Assembly (NCBI RefSeq): GCF_024628725.1
Contig: NZ_CP102409.1
Coordinates: 405,001 to 469,000 of the forward strand
Reading direction: 5' to 3'
Length of the DNA: 64,000 bases
DNA from: Ruegeria sp. YS9
GTDB lineage: Bacteria; Pseudomonadota; Alphaproteobacteria; Rhodobacterales; Rhodobacteraceae
Positions 54,462-63,937 of the stretch are shown here, one piece after another. Position 1 is the stretch's first letter; each line of letters begins with the position of its first letter. The notes below the pieces were generated by a model. That model saw only the letters and a program-made list of their open reading frames with translations. It was not told the origin of the DNA and searched no databases. Both the position numbers and the translations under genes were made by a program.

Positions 54462-55220
54462 GTGGCAACTGAGACCACCGCAGCAGAAGGCAGCAGCCTG
54501 GTATTCCACCCGATGGATCAGTTCATCGTCAAGCCGCTGTTCGGCGACGGTGCGGTAGGCATGTTCACGGTCACCAACGTGACTCTGTGGTTGTTCTTTG
54601 CGGTGCTGGCCGTAACAGCTCTGCTGGTTCTGCCCACATCCAAACGTGCCATTGTGCCGACGCGTATGCAGTCGGTGGCCGAGCTGGCCTATGGCTTCAT
54701 CTACAAGATGCTGGAAGACATCTGCGGCAAGGAAGGCGTCAAGTACTTCCCTTATGTCATGACCCTGTTCATGTTCATTGTCGTGGCGAACTTCCTGGGT
54801 CTGATCCCGACCTCGTTCACCACCACATCGCATTTCGCCGTGACCATCCCGCTGGCACTGGCCGTGTTCCTGACTGTGACCATTCTGGGTTTCGTCAAGA
54901 ACGGCGCCGCGTTCCTGGGTCTGTTCTGGGTGTCCAGCGCGCCGCTGGCGCTGCGTCCGATTCTGGCGATCATCGAGCTGATCTCGTACTTCGTGCGGCC
55001 GGTCAGCCACTCCATTCGTCTTGCCGGCAACGTCATGGCAGGCCACGCGGTTATCAAGGTTTTCGCAGGCTTCGCCGCGATTGCCGTGATCTCGCCCGTG
55101 TCGGTTCTGGCGATCACCGCTATGTATGGTCTTGAGGTCCTGGTGGCCTTCATTCAGGCCTACGTATTCACCATTCTGACCTGTGTTTATCTGAAAGATG
55201 CGCTGCATCCTTCGCACTAA
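54462..55220 (+). CDS. atpB: ATP synthase F0 subunit a
   Basis: A 252-residue membrane protein that forms the proton half-channels beside the c-ring. The conserved region with the essential Arg is seen in [20 protein letters not shown], with later [15 protein letters not shown] at the C-terminus. It starts with GTG at 54462. Second gene of the F0 operon. Confidence 0.97.
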   Translation: MATETTAAEGSSLVFHPMDQFIVKPLFGDGAVGMFTVTNVTLWLFFAVLAVTALLVLPTSKRAIVPTRMQSVAELAYGFIYKMLEDICGKEGVKYFPYVMTLFMFIVVANFLGLIPTSFTTTSHFAVTIPLALAVFLTVTILGFVKNGAAFLGLFWVSSAPLALRPILAIIELISYFVRPVSHSIRLAGNVMAGHAVIKVFAGFAAIAVISPVSVLAITAMYGLEVLVAFIQAYVFTILTCVYLKDALHPSH

Positions 55221-55268
55221 GGTCCGATACCCCAACATCGAAACTTCCAATTCGTAAGGAGATACATC

Positions 55269-55493
55269 ATGGAAGGCGATCTCGCACACATCGGCGCAGG
55301 CCTGGCAGCAATCGGTTCCGGCGCAGCCGCAATCGGGGTGGGCAACGTAGCAGGCAACTTCCTGGCCGGCGCCCTGCGCAACCCTTCGGCGGCTGCTTCG
55401 CAGACCGCGACCCTGTTCATCGGTATCGCATTCGCAGAAGCGCTGGGCATCTTCGCATTCCTGGTCTCGCTGCTGCTGATGTTCGCCGTCTGA
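55269..55493 (+). CDS. atpE: ATP synthase F0 subunit c
   Basis: A 74-residue hairpin of two membrane helices with the glycine/alanine-rich first helix ([20 protein letters not shown]), the polar loop ALRNPSA and the proton-binding Glu in [18 protein letters not shown] precedes the ATG. It makes the rotating ring. Confidence 0.97.
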   Translation: MEGDLAHIGAGLAAIGSGAAAIGVGNVAGNFLAGALRNPSAAASQTATLFIGIAFAEALGIFAFLVSLLLMFAV

Positions 55494-55579
55494 TCTGCGG
55501 AACCTGATCCTTACGCGCAGGTGGGCCCAAGCCATAGCGGCCCACCTGTTGTAAAGACAACGTTCCGACGGAGGACATC

Positions 55580-56131
55580 ATGGCGACTGAACCCATTAGC
55601 GAAGAAGTGGTTGGCTCGTGCGTCGACTCGCATGGCTCTGCCATCGGGATGCCGCAGCTCTGCTTCGATTGGTTCCCCAACCAGATTTTCTGGCTGGTCA
55701 TTACGCTGGTCGTCATCTTTCTGGTCCTGTCCCGCGTGGCCCTGCCGCGCATCGCGGCAATCCTGGCTGAACGTCAGGGGACCATTACAAATGACCTGGC
55801 TGCGGCCGAAGATCTGAAGGCCAAGGCGGTCGAGGCCGAAGAGGCCTATAACAAGGCGCTGGCCGATGCCCGTGCCGAAGCGCAGCGGATCGCTGCCGAA
55901 GCACGCGCTGAAATTCAGGCTGGACTGGATGACGCGATTGCCAAGGCGGATGCGGAAATCGCTGCCAAGGCGGCTGAATCGGAAAAGGCAATCGCCGAAA
56001 TCCGTGCCGGTGCGCTGGAAAGCATTCAAGTGGTTGCCAAGGATACGGCGGCTGAACTGGTCACCGCACTGGGCGGCGAGGCAGATGCCAAAGCCATCAA
56101 CAGTGCAGTAGACGCACAGACGAAAGGATAA
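55580..56131 (+). CDS. ATP synthase F0 subunit b'
   Basis: A 183-residue peripheral-stalk subunit: a polar N-terminus with two cysteines ([10 protein letters not shown] and MPQLCFDWF), one membrane helix ([17 protein letters not shown]) and a long Ala/Glu-rich coiled coil. Photosynthetic and many other alphaproteobacteria have two unequal b-type subunits; this is the b' form, often called atpX or atpF'. It is followed by atpF after 5 bp. Confidence 0.93.
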   Translation: MATEPISEEVVGSCVDSHGSAIGMPQLCFDWFPNQIFWLVITLVVIFLVLSRVALPRIAAILAERQGTITNDLAAAEDLKAKAVEAEEAYNKALADARAEAQRIAAEARAEIQAGLDDAIAKADAEIAAKAAESEKAIAEIRAGALESIQVVAKDTAAELVTALGGEADAKAINSAVDAQTKG

Positions 56132-56136
56132 GTGAC

Positions 56137-56697
56137 ATGCGGAACACTCTTGCCCTTATCCTGACCGTTGGTGCAGCCAGCCCCGCGCTGGCGGCAAGCG
56201 GCCCGTTCTTTTCGCTTGGCAATACCGACTTTGTCGTCCTGCTGGGCTTCATCGTCTTCATCGCGGTCCTGTTCTACTTCAAGGTCCCCGGTATGATCGG
56301 CGGTGCGCTGGACAACCGTGCCGAAGGCATCAAATCCGAACTGGACGAAGCCCGTGCTCTGCATGAAGAAGCACGCAGTTTGCTGGCCTCGTACGAGCGC
56401 AAGCAGCGTGAAGTTCAGGGGCAGGCCGATGCGATTGTCGCGGCAGCGAAGGAAGACGCAGCCTTGGCGGCAGAACAGGCGAAAGCTGACTTGGAAAAGT
56501 CGATCGAGCGTCGTCTTGCCGCAGCTCAGGACCAGATCGCTTCGGCCGAAGCGTCTGCACTGAAGGAAGTGCGTGATCAGGCCGTTTCGGTTGCGGTTTC
56601 GGCGGCCAGCTCGGTTCTGGCAAAGCAAATGACCGCAGCGCAGGCCAACAAGCTGATCGATGCATCGATTGCAGACGTGGATGCCAAGCTGCACTGA
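56137..56697 (+). CDS. atpF: ATP synthase F0 subunit b
   Basis: A 186-residue peripheral-stalk subunit with an N-terminal signal-like segment ([20 protein letters not shown]), a membrane helix ([20 protein letters not shown]) and a coiled-coil tail. It pairs with b' to link F0 to F1. It is the last gene of the F0 operon, ending at the terminator at 56729; the F1 genes are not in this window. Confidence 0.95.
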   Translation: MRNTLALILTVGAASPALAASGPFFSLGNTDFVVLLGFIVFIAVLFYFKVPGMIGGALDNRAEGIKSELDEARALHEEARSLLASYERKQREVQGQADAIVAAAKEDAALAAEQAKADLEKSIERRLAAAQDQIASAEASALKEVRDQAVSVAVSAASSVLAKQMTAAQANKLIDASIADVDAKLH

Positions 56698-56728
56698 CGG
56701 GTGACCCCGACAGACAAGTGATACAGAC

Positions 56729-56766
56729 GACCCGAGAGCTTTTGGCTGTCGGGTCTTTTGTTTTTG
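56729..56766 (+). terminator. Intrinsic terminator of the F0 operon
   Basis: GACCCGAGAGC and GCTGTCGGGTC form an 11-bp stem with one mismatch and a TTTTG-type loop, followed by TTTTGTTTTTG. It lies 32 bp after atpF. Confidence 0.9.
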
Positions 56767-56877
56767 TCGTGCTTCTGTTTCTGTTGTTTCAAACACTCCG
56801 AATCCTACGACCTGCCGGGGATCAGGTTGATAGGAGCGCCCTGATGGGGGCGTGACATTTACAGGGAAAGACAGGCG

Positions 56878-57732
56878 GTGTCAGGCAACGCAGTTTCGAT
56901 GAATATTGTCGGTGTCGTCCGAAATGGCGGGTCGGCGCTGATCGACACGATCAACAGGATCGAAAACCTGTCTGCGCAGTTGCATCGGTTCACCGTCACC
57001 ATTGCAACGAACGACAACACGGATGGCACGGATCAAGTGTTGTCCGACTATGCGGGCCAAAGCAGGCATGTCGATATCATGCGACTGGATGGTCTGGCGT
57101 CAGAATTGCCAAACCGGGTCGAGCGTATCACGGCGGCCAGAAACGCGGTTCTCAAAAAACTCGAGGATCAGGACAGGGACCTGGAGTTGACGCTGGTGTT
57201 GGATCTGGATGGGCCGAATACCTGTCTGGATGCTCAGGCGGTTCTGACAGCAGCGCAGCGGGTCGCCCCTTTGTGGGAGGGCGTTTTCGCCAACCCCAAA
57301 CCAGCGTATGACGATATCTACACTCTGCGGTGTTCGGGTTGGTGTGATGAAGACGTGTGGCAACGCATTCAAAGCACACGCAGGCCGCTGTTCGGGCGTC
57401 GCAAGTGGCGCCGGTCTGTCATGAAGTCCGCAGTTTTCGACCGCCAGTTTCACATTCCTGCCGACACGCCCCTGATCCCTGTCGACAGCGCATTCGGCGG
57501 CGCCGGGTTGTATAAATCCCGCGCGCTGCGGGGGTTGCGCTATTCTTGCCGGGACGAAAAAGGCCAACAGGTGTGCGAACATGTTATGCTGCACAAACGT
57601 CTGAGGGATCGCGGCGCAAGGCTGTTCATCGACCCGTCGCTGACAACTCTGGCCACTGAGGACCGTCTGGGAGAAGGCAGCGGCGCGCCGTTCCCCCGAC
57701 ATCTGCTGCCAGCCGCGTCAGGGGCTGCCTAG
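56878..57732 (+). CDS. Glycosyltransferase-like protein (CAP59/mannosyltransferase-like)
   Basis: A 284-residue soluble protein. It starts like a GT-A fold (MNIVGVVRNGGSALIDTINR) and has a D-x-D-type motif in LTLVLDLDGPNTCLD, which binds the metal and nucleotide sugar. Later CSGWCDEDVWQRI and PVDSAFGGAGLYKSRALRGL are typical of the CAP59/CMT1-like group. Sugar and acceptor are unknown. The start is uncertain (GTG 56878 or ATG 56899). It is a single gene after the ATP synthase terminator. Confidence 0.7.
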   Translation: MSGNAVSMNIVGVVRNGGSALIDTINRIENLSAQLHRFTVTIATNDNTDGTDQVLSDYAGQSRHVDIMRLDGLASELPNRVERITAARNAVLKKLEDQDRDLELTLVLDLDGPNTCLDAQAVLTAAQRVAPLWEGVFANPKPAYDDIYTLRCSGWCDEDVWQRIQSTRRPLFGRRKWRRSVMKSAVFDRQFHIPADTPLIPVDSAFGGAGLYKSRALRGLRYSCRDEKGQQVCEHVMLHKRLRDRGARLFIDPSLTTLATEDRLGEGSGAPFPRHLLPAASGAA

Positions 57733-57774
57733 TCCCGGCCTTGCGCTGCACTGTCTGAAAAATCGGGATGGCCC

Positions 57775-58545
57775 TTAGGTCCGCCCGGTTTCGTGTTGCA
57801 GCCTTTGTTGCGCAATAGCTTCGTTTCGGTCGGCCTTTTGCTGGTCAGCCATGCAGCGTTCCACAAAGTCCAAATGGCGTTCAATTGCATTTCGTGCAGC
57901 CAAAGGATCACGCTCTTGCAGCGCCACATTGATGGCGCGGTGCTGATCCAGGATGGCCTCGCGGGTGGCGCGCTGACGGAACATGGTCTGACGGTTGTAG
58001 AACACCCCCTGCACCAGAAGGTCATACATCGACCGCATCATGTGCAGCATCACCACATTGTGGCTGGCTTCGATGATGGCCATGTGGAACTCGGCGTCCA
58101 GCTGCGCCTCGTCATTCGCGGCGTTTCGGTTGTGGGCCGCCTGCATCTTGTCAAAGATCGCCTGAACGACTTTCAGGTCGCTGTCTGATCCCAACCGCGC
58201 GGCCCGTTCTGCCGCCAGCCCTTCCATGTCACGGCGAAAGGACAGGTAATCGAATACGGCTTCCTCGTGGCTGCCGAACAAACGGATCAGCGCCGGGGAA
58301 AAGGCAGAGCCCAGAACCTCGGCCACATAGATCCCGGATCCGGCTTTTGCAGTCAAAAGCCCCTGTTCCTGAAGTTCGGAAATTGCATCACGCAAGGACG
58401 GGCGCGAAACGCCCATGCGCTCTGCCAACTCCCTCTCTGATGGCAGGCGCTCGCCGGGGCGCAGGATGCCACGCAGGATCAGAAGCTCGATCTGGCGAAC
58501 GACCGCAAGCGACAGCTTTTCCGTCTGAACTTTGTGAAAGGGCAT
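57775..58545 (-). CDS. GntR family regulator, FadR/FCD subfamily
   Basis: A 256-residue regulator: N-terminal winged helix with LILRGILRPGERLPSERELA and MGVSRPSLRDAISELQEQGL, then an FCD ligand-binding domain of helices with DAEFHMAIIEASHN and HRAINVALQERDPLAARNAI carrying metal-binding histidines. Such proteins sense small organic acids. It diverges from the aminotransferase gene across 150 bp holding two inverted repeats with TGGTCA-type arms, the expected FadR-family operator form. Confidence 0.92.
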   Translation of the reverse strand: MPFHKVQTEKLSLAVVRQIELLILRGILRPGERLPSERELAERMGVSRPSLRDAISELQEQGLLTAKAGSGIYVAEVLGSAFSPALIRLFGSHEEAVFDYLSFRRDMEGLAAERAARLGSDSDLKVVQAIFDKMQAAHNRNAANDEAQLDAEFHMAIIEASHNVVMLHMMRSMYDLLVQGVFYNRQTMFRQRATREAILDQHRAINVALQERDPLAARNAIERHLDFVERCMADQQKADRNEAIAQQRLQHETGRT

Positions 58546-58560
58546 CTCATCTTCCGAAAT

Positions 58561-58648
58561 TGGTCAATTCATTTGACCATGGACGCCGGTGCTGTTCAAG
58601 AAACCCCGTTCATATCCGCTGAAAAATAAGGTCAGCAATGTTGACTTT
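58561..58648. promoter_or_regulatory. Two candidate GntR operators and a promoter
   Basis: TGGTCAA-TTCAT-TTGACCA (58561-58579) is a perfect inverted repeat, and AAGGTCA-GCAATGT-TGACTTT (58628-58648) is nearly perfect. The second overlaps a TTGACT -35-like element at 58641 with a TAAGCT -10-like element 16 bp later, so binding there would block transcription of the aminotransferase. Confidence 0.5.
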
Positions 58649-58695
58649 AATACAAGAGGGCATAAGCTGCGTCGAATTGAGATCGGAGGAGCCTC

Positions 58696-59889
58696 ATGTC
58701 CCAACACCCTTTGTTTGCCACCCGGACTTCGCGGATGAAAGCGTCAGAGATTCGCGAATTGCTGAAGCTGCTCGACCAACCCGGCATCATTTCCTTTGCC
58801 GGTGGGATTCCTGATCCCGCCCTGTTTCCCGCCGATGCATTTGCACAGGCGTTTCAGCAGGCCCTGGGGCCGGATATGCAAGCGCAGGCGCTGCAATACT
58901 CGGTCAGCGAAGGCTATGTCCCCTTGCGGCAATGGCTGGTGCAGCACATGCACGAAATCGGGGTGGAGTGTGACATCGACAACATCCTGATCACCTCGGG
59001 CTCGCAGCAGGCGCTGGACTATCTGGGAAAGCTGTTCCTGTCCCCCGGCGATACGGCCCTGGTTGGGTGGCCCACTTACCTGGGTGCGCTGGCGGCATTC
59101 AACGCTTATGAGCCGCGCTTTGACCGGCTCAATGGCAATCAGGGGGCCAAGGAATACAAGGCCGCAGCAGGCGAAGGCGCAGTTAAATTTGCCTATCTGT
59201 CGGCGGATTTTGCAAACCCGACAGGAGAAACCGTGGATTTGCAGGGCAGGGAGGCTCTGCTGGATCTGGCCGAGGAACTGGATTGCGCGTTGATCGAGGA
59301 CGGAGCCTATCAGGCGCTGCGCTACGACGGGGACCCGATCCCCCCAATACTGTCATTGGAGCAGGCCCGCAAAGGGTCAATCGAGGACTGCCGGACGATC
59401 TATTGCGGCAGTTTCTCGAAAACGCTGTCGCCGGGTTTGCGCATGGGATGGGTCGTTGCATCCAAGCCAGTCATTTCTCAGATGGTACTGCTGAAACAGG
59501 CAGCCGACCTTCATTCCGCGACCATCAACCAGATGGCCGTGCATCAGGTGGCGCAGGCCTGTTTTGACACCCATATTCCGAAAGTACGAAACGTCTATCG
59601 CGCCCGTCGTGATGTGATGCTGAACGCGTTGGAACAGCATATGCCGGAGAGGGTGGATTGGACACGTCCCGAGGGTGGAATGTTCATCTGGGTCACGTTG
59701 CCCGAGGGGATGATTGGCTCTGACCTGCTGGCGCGTGCGCTGGACACCGTCAAAGTGGCATTTGTTCCGGGCCAGGCGTTTTTCCCGGATGGCAGCGGTG
59801 CAAACACGATCCGTCTCAGTTTTTCAAATTCCGACGAGGCGACGATCCGCGAAGGCATTCGCCGACTGGGAGAGGTGCTGCGGGCCTGA
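58696..59889 (+). CDS. PLP-dependent aminotransferase (class I, 2-aminoadipate transaminase-like)
   Basis: A 397-residue class I aminotransferase. It has FAGGIPDPALFPADAF at the start, YSVSEGYVPLRQWL, the PLP region LSADFANPTGETVDL and the PLP lysine in YCGSFSKTLSPGLRMGWVVA. This pattern fits LysN/MocR-like 2-aminoadipate or aromatic/branched-chain transaminases, so the amino donor is not fixed. It is divergent from the GntR gene that probably controls it. GGAGG lies before the ATG. Confidence 0.9.
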   Translation: MSQHPLFATRTSRMKASEIRELLKLLDQPGIISFAGGIPDPALFPADAFAQAFQQALGPDMQAQALQYSVSEGYVPLRQWLVQHMHEIGVECDIDNILITSGSQQALDYLGKLFLSPGDTALVGWPTYLGALAAFNAYEPRFDRLNGNQGAKEYKAAAGEGAVKFAYLSADFANPTGETVDLQGREALLDLAEELDCALIEDGAYQALRYDGDPIPPILSLEQARKGSIEDCRTIYCGSFSKTLSPGLRMGWVVASKPVISQMVLLKQAADLHSATINQMAVHQVAQACFDTHIPKVRNVYRARRDVMLNALEQHMPERVDWTRPEGGMFIWVTLPEGMIGSDLLARALDTVKVAFVPGQAFFPDGSGANTIRLSFSNSDEATIREGIRRLGEVLRA

Positions 59890-59915
59890 CGCCCGGAAAG
59901 GTTCTGTTAACCAAA

Positions 59916-60341
59916 ATGCTGCAATTCTGCGGCATGATCCGGTTTCTCGCACCTCTCTTTCTGGCCGCCTGTGCCGCCGGCACTCCGCATTTTCGCGATG
60001 TTCCTGCCACACGCGTGGCCGTAAACGGCAGCGTGTTCGACGTGCGCGTGCGCGGCGATCTGGCCGAGGCTGTGCGGATCAATGCACAATACGCCCCTCG
60101 GCTGGGACCGGTCCGGGATCGGGCCGGGTTGGCGATGGCGCAGGTTTCAGGCTGTCCGATCCTGGATGTTCTGGGTGATGCGGCGGTCACGGTTGGTGTT
60201 CTGGGGTGTGACCGGGAAGCGGGTGAACGGCTGTTGCTGACGGCCGTCTCGACCCCGAACTACGAGTGCATCGACTATGGTACCTATGAAAATGTCGGTG
60301 ACGACTTCGGTTACCAGGTCTTTGAATGCACCCCTTATTAA
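59916..60341 (+). CDS. Small lipoprotein of unknown function
   Basis: A 141-residue protein with a short signal peptide and a lipobox (FLAAC in MIRFLAPLFLAAC), so probably membrane-anchored. The remainder, with the pattern VAVNGSVFDVRVRGDLAEAV, is compact and has several cysteines (GCPIL, LGCDRE, YECIDY, FECTPY). No family recognised. A start at ATG 59934 is equally possible. It sits between the aminotransferase and smc. Confidence 0.65.
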   Translation: MLQFCGMIRFLAPLFLAACAAGTPHFRDVPATRVAVNGSVFDVRVRGDLAEAVRINAQYAPRLGPVRDRAGLAMAQVSGCPILDVLGDAAVTVGVLGCDREAGERLLLTAVSTPNYECIDYGTYENVGDDFGYQVFECTPY

Positions 60342-60418
60342 AACACGCGCATTCTTGCGCATTTCGGCAAGATGTTGTGGATAACTCGGGGTGATATCCC
60401 ATATCCTGCGCAACTCCG

Positions 60419-63400
60419 TTGACTCAGACCCCATCCCTTGCGCAGACTTCCAATGCACAGGAATCATGGGACACGCAGCCATTGCGTTTCAGCAAGCTCA
60501 AACTGACCGGCTTCAAAAGCTTTGTTGATCCGACCGATCTGATCATCGCGGACGGGTTAACCGGTGTGGTGGGTCCGAATGGCTGCGGCAAATCCAACCT
60601 TCTGGAAGCGTTGCGCTGGGTGATGGGGGAAAACCGCCCCAAATCCATGCGCGGCGGCGCGATGGAAGACGTGATCTTTGCCGGTGCGGCGACACGCCCG
60701 GCGCGCAATTTTGCCGAAGTCGTTCTGACCTTGGACAACTCGGAAAGGCTGGCACCGTCGGGGTTCAACGACAGCGATCAACTGGAAATCGTACGCCGCA
60801 TCACCCGCGATGTGGGCAGTGCCTACAAGACCAATGGTAAAGACGTTCGGGCGCGCGATGTGCAGATGCTGTTTGCCGATGCTTCGACCGGTGCGCATTC
60901 GCCCGCGTTGGTCGGACAGAACCGCATTGCCGAGTTGATCAACGCCAAGCCGCGCGCCCGTCGCCGCATTCTGGAAGAGGCCGCCGGGATCTCGGGCCTG
61001 TATCAGCGTCGCCATGAGGCCGAGCTCAAGCTGAAAGGCACCGAAGCCAACCTGACCCGCGTCGATGACGTGCTGGAGCAGTTGGGAGGACAACTGGCCC
61101 AGCTTGCGCGTCAGGCCCGTCAGGCGGCCCGCTATCGTGAAATTGGCGAACAGCTGCGTCAGGCCGAGGGGATGCTGCTTTATCGACGCTGGAAAGAGGC
61201 CGACATGGCCCGCCAGCAGGCCGAAGAAAAACTGCGTGAGCGGATCACCGAAGCGTCCCGTGCCGAGGCTGAAGCCCGCGCTGCTGCCGCGAAACGTGCC
61301 GAGATCGAGGAAACCCTTCCGCCGCTGCGCGAGGAAGAGGCCATTGCCGCCGCCGTGCTGCAACGCCAGCAGGTGCAGCGCGATCAATTGTCCGATCAGG
61401 AAACCCGCGCGTGTCAGACGATCGAAACACTGACCAACCGAATCCAGCAGCTGGGCAACGATATCGAACGCGAAGCCGGTCTGAACCGGGACGCGGGACA
61501 AATGATTGAACGGCTGGAATGGGAAGCGCGCGAGTTGGCCAAGGCAGCTGAAGGTCACGATGAAAAAGTGGCCGAGGCGGCGGAAATCGCCCGCGAGGCG
61601 GCCTCGATCCTACAGGAACGCGAAGACCACCTGTCGCAGCAAACCGAGGATATGGCCCGCCTGGTCGCCCGGCACCAGTCAGCCCAGCGTCTGGTCGAAG
61701 ACAGTCGCAAGACGCTGGCCCGATCCGAGGGTGAAGAGGAAAAAGCCCGGCAGGCCGTGGACGAGGCGAAAACCGCCCTGATCCGCGCCAGCGAGGCGTT
61801 TGCAGAAGCCCAAATGGGCGAGGAAGAAGCCCGAGAAGCGGTCGAAGCCGCTGAAGAGGCACTTGCCGCGGCGGATGAACTGCGCAACGAAACGCAAGGG
61901 CGCGAAGCCGAGGCCCGGGCGCGACGTTCCGAAGCGGAAGGCGAGCTGGGGGCGATCCGGGCCGAAACCACGGCGCTGGCCAAGCTGGTGGAACGCGACA
62001 CGGCGGAAGGTGGTCAGGTGCTGGATCTGCTGCGCGTCGAACCCGGCTATGAAAAGGCTCTGGGTGCTGCTCTGGCTGATGATCTGCGCGCACCGCTGGT
62101 CGAGGGCGACGGCCCGTCCGGCTGGGTGCAGGTGGCTGGATATGACAGCGACCAGCCATTGCCTGAAGGGGCTGAACCACTGGCGCTTCATGTGTCGGGG
62201 CCGGATCGTCTCAGCCGCCGAATTGCCCAGATCGGGTTGGTGGATGCGGATCAGGGCGCACGGTTGCAGGCGTCGTTGAAACCCGGCCAGCGTCTGGTGT
62301 CCCGCTCGGGCGACCTGTGGCGCTGGGATGGGTTCCGTGCCTGGGCAGAAGACGCGCCAAGTGCTGCTGCTCTGCGGTTGGAGCAGCTCAACAGGCTGGA
62401 AGCGCTGAAACAGGACCTTGCCCGTGCCGAAGCACAGGCTGACGGTGCCCGTGCCGCACATGAAGCACTGTCTCAGCAATTGGCGGATGTGACCAAGGCA
62501 GACCGCCGTGCGCGAGAAGCCCGCCGTGCTGCTGATCAGCGCATGGCCGAAACTGCGCGCGCACTGTCGCGGGCCGAGGCCGACCGCAATCTGGCGCAGG
62601 GCAAGCTGGAAACCCTGACCCTCGCCGTTGATCGCCACAAGGACGATGCCATGGCCGCCCGTGCGCAACTGCGCGAGGCCGAAGCGGCTTTGGCCGGTCT
62701 GGGCGATCTCGACAGCGCCCGCGCAGAAGTGGAAGACATCAAGCAGACCGTCGAGGCGGCGCGGATCACCATGCTGACCCACCGCTCGACCCATGACGAA
62801 TTGCGCCGCGAAGGGGACGCCCGCACGCGTCGTACCCAGGAGGTTGCGAAAGATCTCAGCGGATGGCGCCACCGCTTGGAAACGGCTGAAAAGCGGATTT
62901 CCGAACTTGCCGAGCGCAAGGAAAGCTCGGAAGAAGAACTGACCGAGGCCATGGCCGTACCCGGCGAAATCGCCGAGGCGCGTGAGGAACTGAACGAACT
63001 GATCGAAGCCGCCGAAGCACGGCGCGCCGAAGCCGCCGACAAATTGGCCGAGGCCGAGGCCATGCACCGTGAAATCGTTCTGGCCGAACGGGAAGCCGAG
63101 CGTCTGGCATCAGAAGCGCGCGAAAGCCGTGCCGCGGCCGAGGCGCGCTGTGACGCGGCCAAGGAAAGTGTTGTCGCGGCGGCCGAACGGATTGCCGAAG
63201 ATCAGCAACTGACCCCGAACCAATTGCTGAACCAGCTGGACGTGAGCCCCGACCAGATGCCAGCTGCGGACGTTCTGGAATCCGAAGTGAACCGTCACAA
63301 ACGTCAGCGCGATGCGATGGGGGCCGTGAACCTGAGGGCCGAAGAAGACAGCAAGGAAGTTCAGGAAGAATTCGATACGCTCAGCAGCGAAAAAGCCGAT

Positions 63401-63937
63401 CTGGAAGAGGCGATCAAGGCGCTGCGCAGCGGGATCGCCAGCCTCAACCGCGAAGGGCGCGAGCGTTTGCTGACCGCGTTTGAACAGGTGAATTCCAACT
63501 TCGCCATGTTGTTCAAGCATCTCTTTGGTGGCGGCGAGGCCAATCTTGTGATGGTCGAAAGTGACGACCCTCTGGACGCGGGGCTCGAGATCATGTGCCA
63601 GCCGCCGGGCAAGAAGCTCTCGACTCTCAGCCTGTTGTCGGGCGGTGAGCAGACCCTGACGGCGACCGCGCTGATCTTCGGCGTCTTCCTCGCCAATCCC
63701 GCCCCGATCTGTGTGCTGGACGAGGTTGATGCGCCACTGGACGACGCAAACGTAACGCGCTTCTGTGATCTGCTGGACGAAATGTGCCGCCAGACCGACA
63801 CGCGTTTCCTGATCATCACCCACCACGCGGTGACCATGGCGCGCATGGATCGCCTGTTCGGTGTCACCATGCAGGAACAGGGCGTCAGCCAGCTGGTTTC
63901 GGTCGATCTGAAGAAGGCCGAACAGATGGTCGCGTGA
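60419..63937 (+). CDS. smc: Chromosome segregation protein SMC
   Basis: A 1172-residue SMC ATPase that compacts and organises the chromosome with ScpA and ScpB. The N-terminal half-ATPase begins LRFSKLKLTGFKSFVDPTDL and has Walker A VGPNGCGKSNLLEALRW; long coiled coils flank a hinge (about residues 520-660, for example GYEKALGAALADDLRAPLVE); the C-terminal half has the signature LSLLSGGEQTLTATALIFGV and Walker B PICVLDEVDAPLDDANV. Start unclear: TTG 60419 or TTG 60482, the latter giving the usual SMC N-terminus; neither has a good ribosome site. Confidence 0.95.
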   Translation: MTQTPSLAQTSNAQESWDTQPLRFSKLKLTGFKSFVDPTDLIIADGLTGVVGPNGCGKSNLLEALRWVMGENRPKSMRGGAMEDVIFAGAATRPARNFAEVVLTLDNSERLAPSGFNDSDQLEIVRRITRDVGSAYKTNGKDVRARDVQMLFADASTGAHSPALVGQNRIAELINAKPRARRRILEEAAGISGLYQRRHEAELKLKGTEANLTRVDDVLEQLGGQLAQLARQARQAARYREIGEQLRQAEGMLLYRRWKEADMARQQAEEKLRERITEASRAEAEARAAAAKRAEIEETLPPLREEEAIAAAVLQRQQVQRDQLSDQETRACQTIETLTNRIQQLGNDIEREAGLNRDAGQMIERLEWEARELAKAAEGHDEKVAEAAEIAREAASILQEREDHLSQQTEDMARLVARHQSAQRLVEDSRKTLARSEGEEEKARQAVDEAKTALIRASEAFAEAQMGEEEAREAVEAAEEALAAADELRNETQGREAEARARRSEAEGELGAIRAETTALAKLVERDTAEGGQVLDLLRVEPGYEKALGAALADDLRAPLVEGDGPSGWVQVAGYDSDQPLPEGAEPLALHVSGPDRLSRRIAQIGLVDADQGARLQASLKPGQRLVSRSGDLWRWDGFRAWAEDAPSAAALRLEQLNRLEALKQDLARAEAQADGARAAHEALSQQLADVTKADRRAREARRAADQRMAETARALSRAEADRNLAQGKLETLTLAVDRHKDDAMAARAQLREAEAALAGLGDLDSARAEVEDIKQTVEAARITMLTHRSTHDELRREGDARTRRTQEVAKDLSGWRHRLETAEKRISELAERKESSEEELTEAMAVPGEIAEAREELNELIEAAEARRAEAADKLAEAEAMHREIVLAEREAERLASEARESRAAAEARCDAAKESVVAAAERIAEDQQLTPNQLLNQLDVSPDQMPAADVLESEVNRHKRQRDAMGAVNLRAEEDSKEVQEEFDTLSSEKADLEEAIKALRSGIASLNREGRERLLTAFEQVNSNFAMLFKHLFGGGEANLVMVESDDPLDAGLEIMCQPPGKKLSTLSLLSGGEQTLTATALIFGVFLANPAPICVLDEVDAPLDDANVTRFCDLLDEMCRQTDTRFLIITHHAVTMARMDRLFGVTMQEQGVSQLVSVDLKKAEQMVA

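Noticed and set aside
55580..56697. Duplicate ATP synthase b subunit as a novelty
   Set aside because: Paired b' and b subunits are normal in alphaproteobacteria.
61679..63067. Minus-strand frame of 462 codons
   Set aside because: It is antisense to the coiled-coil part of smc.
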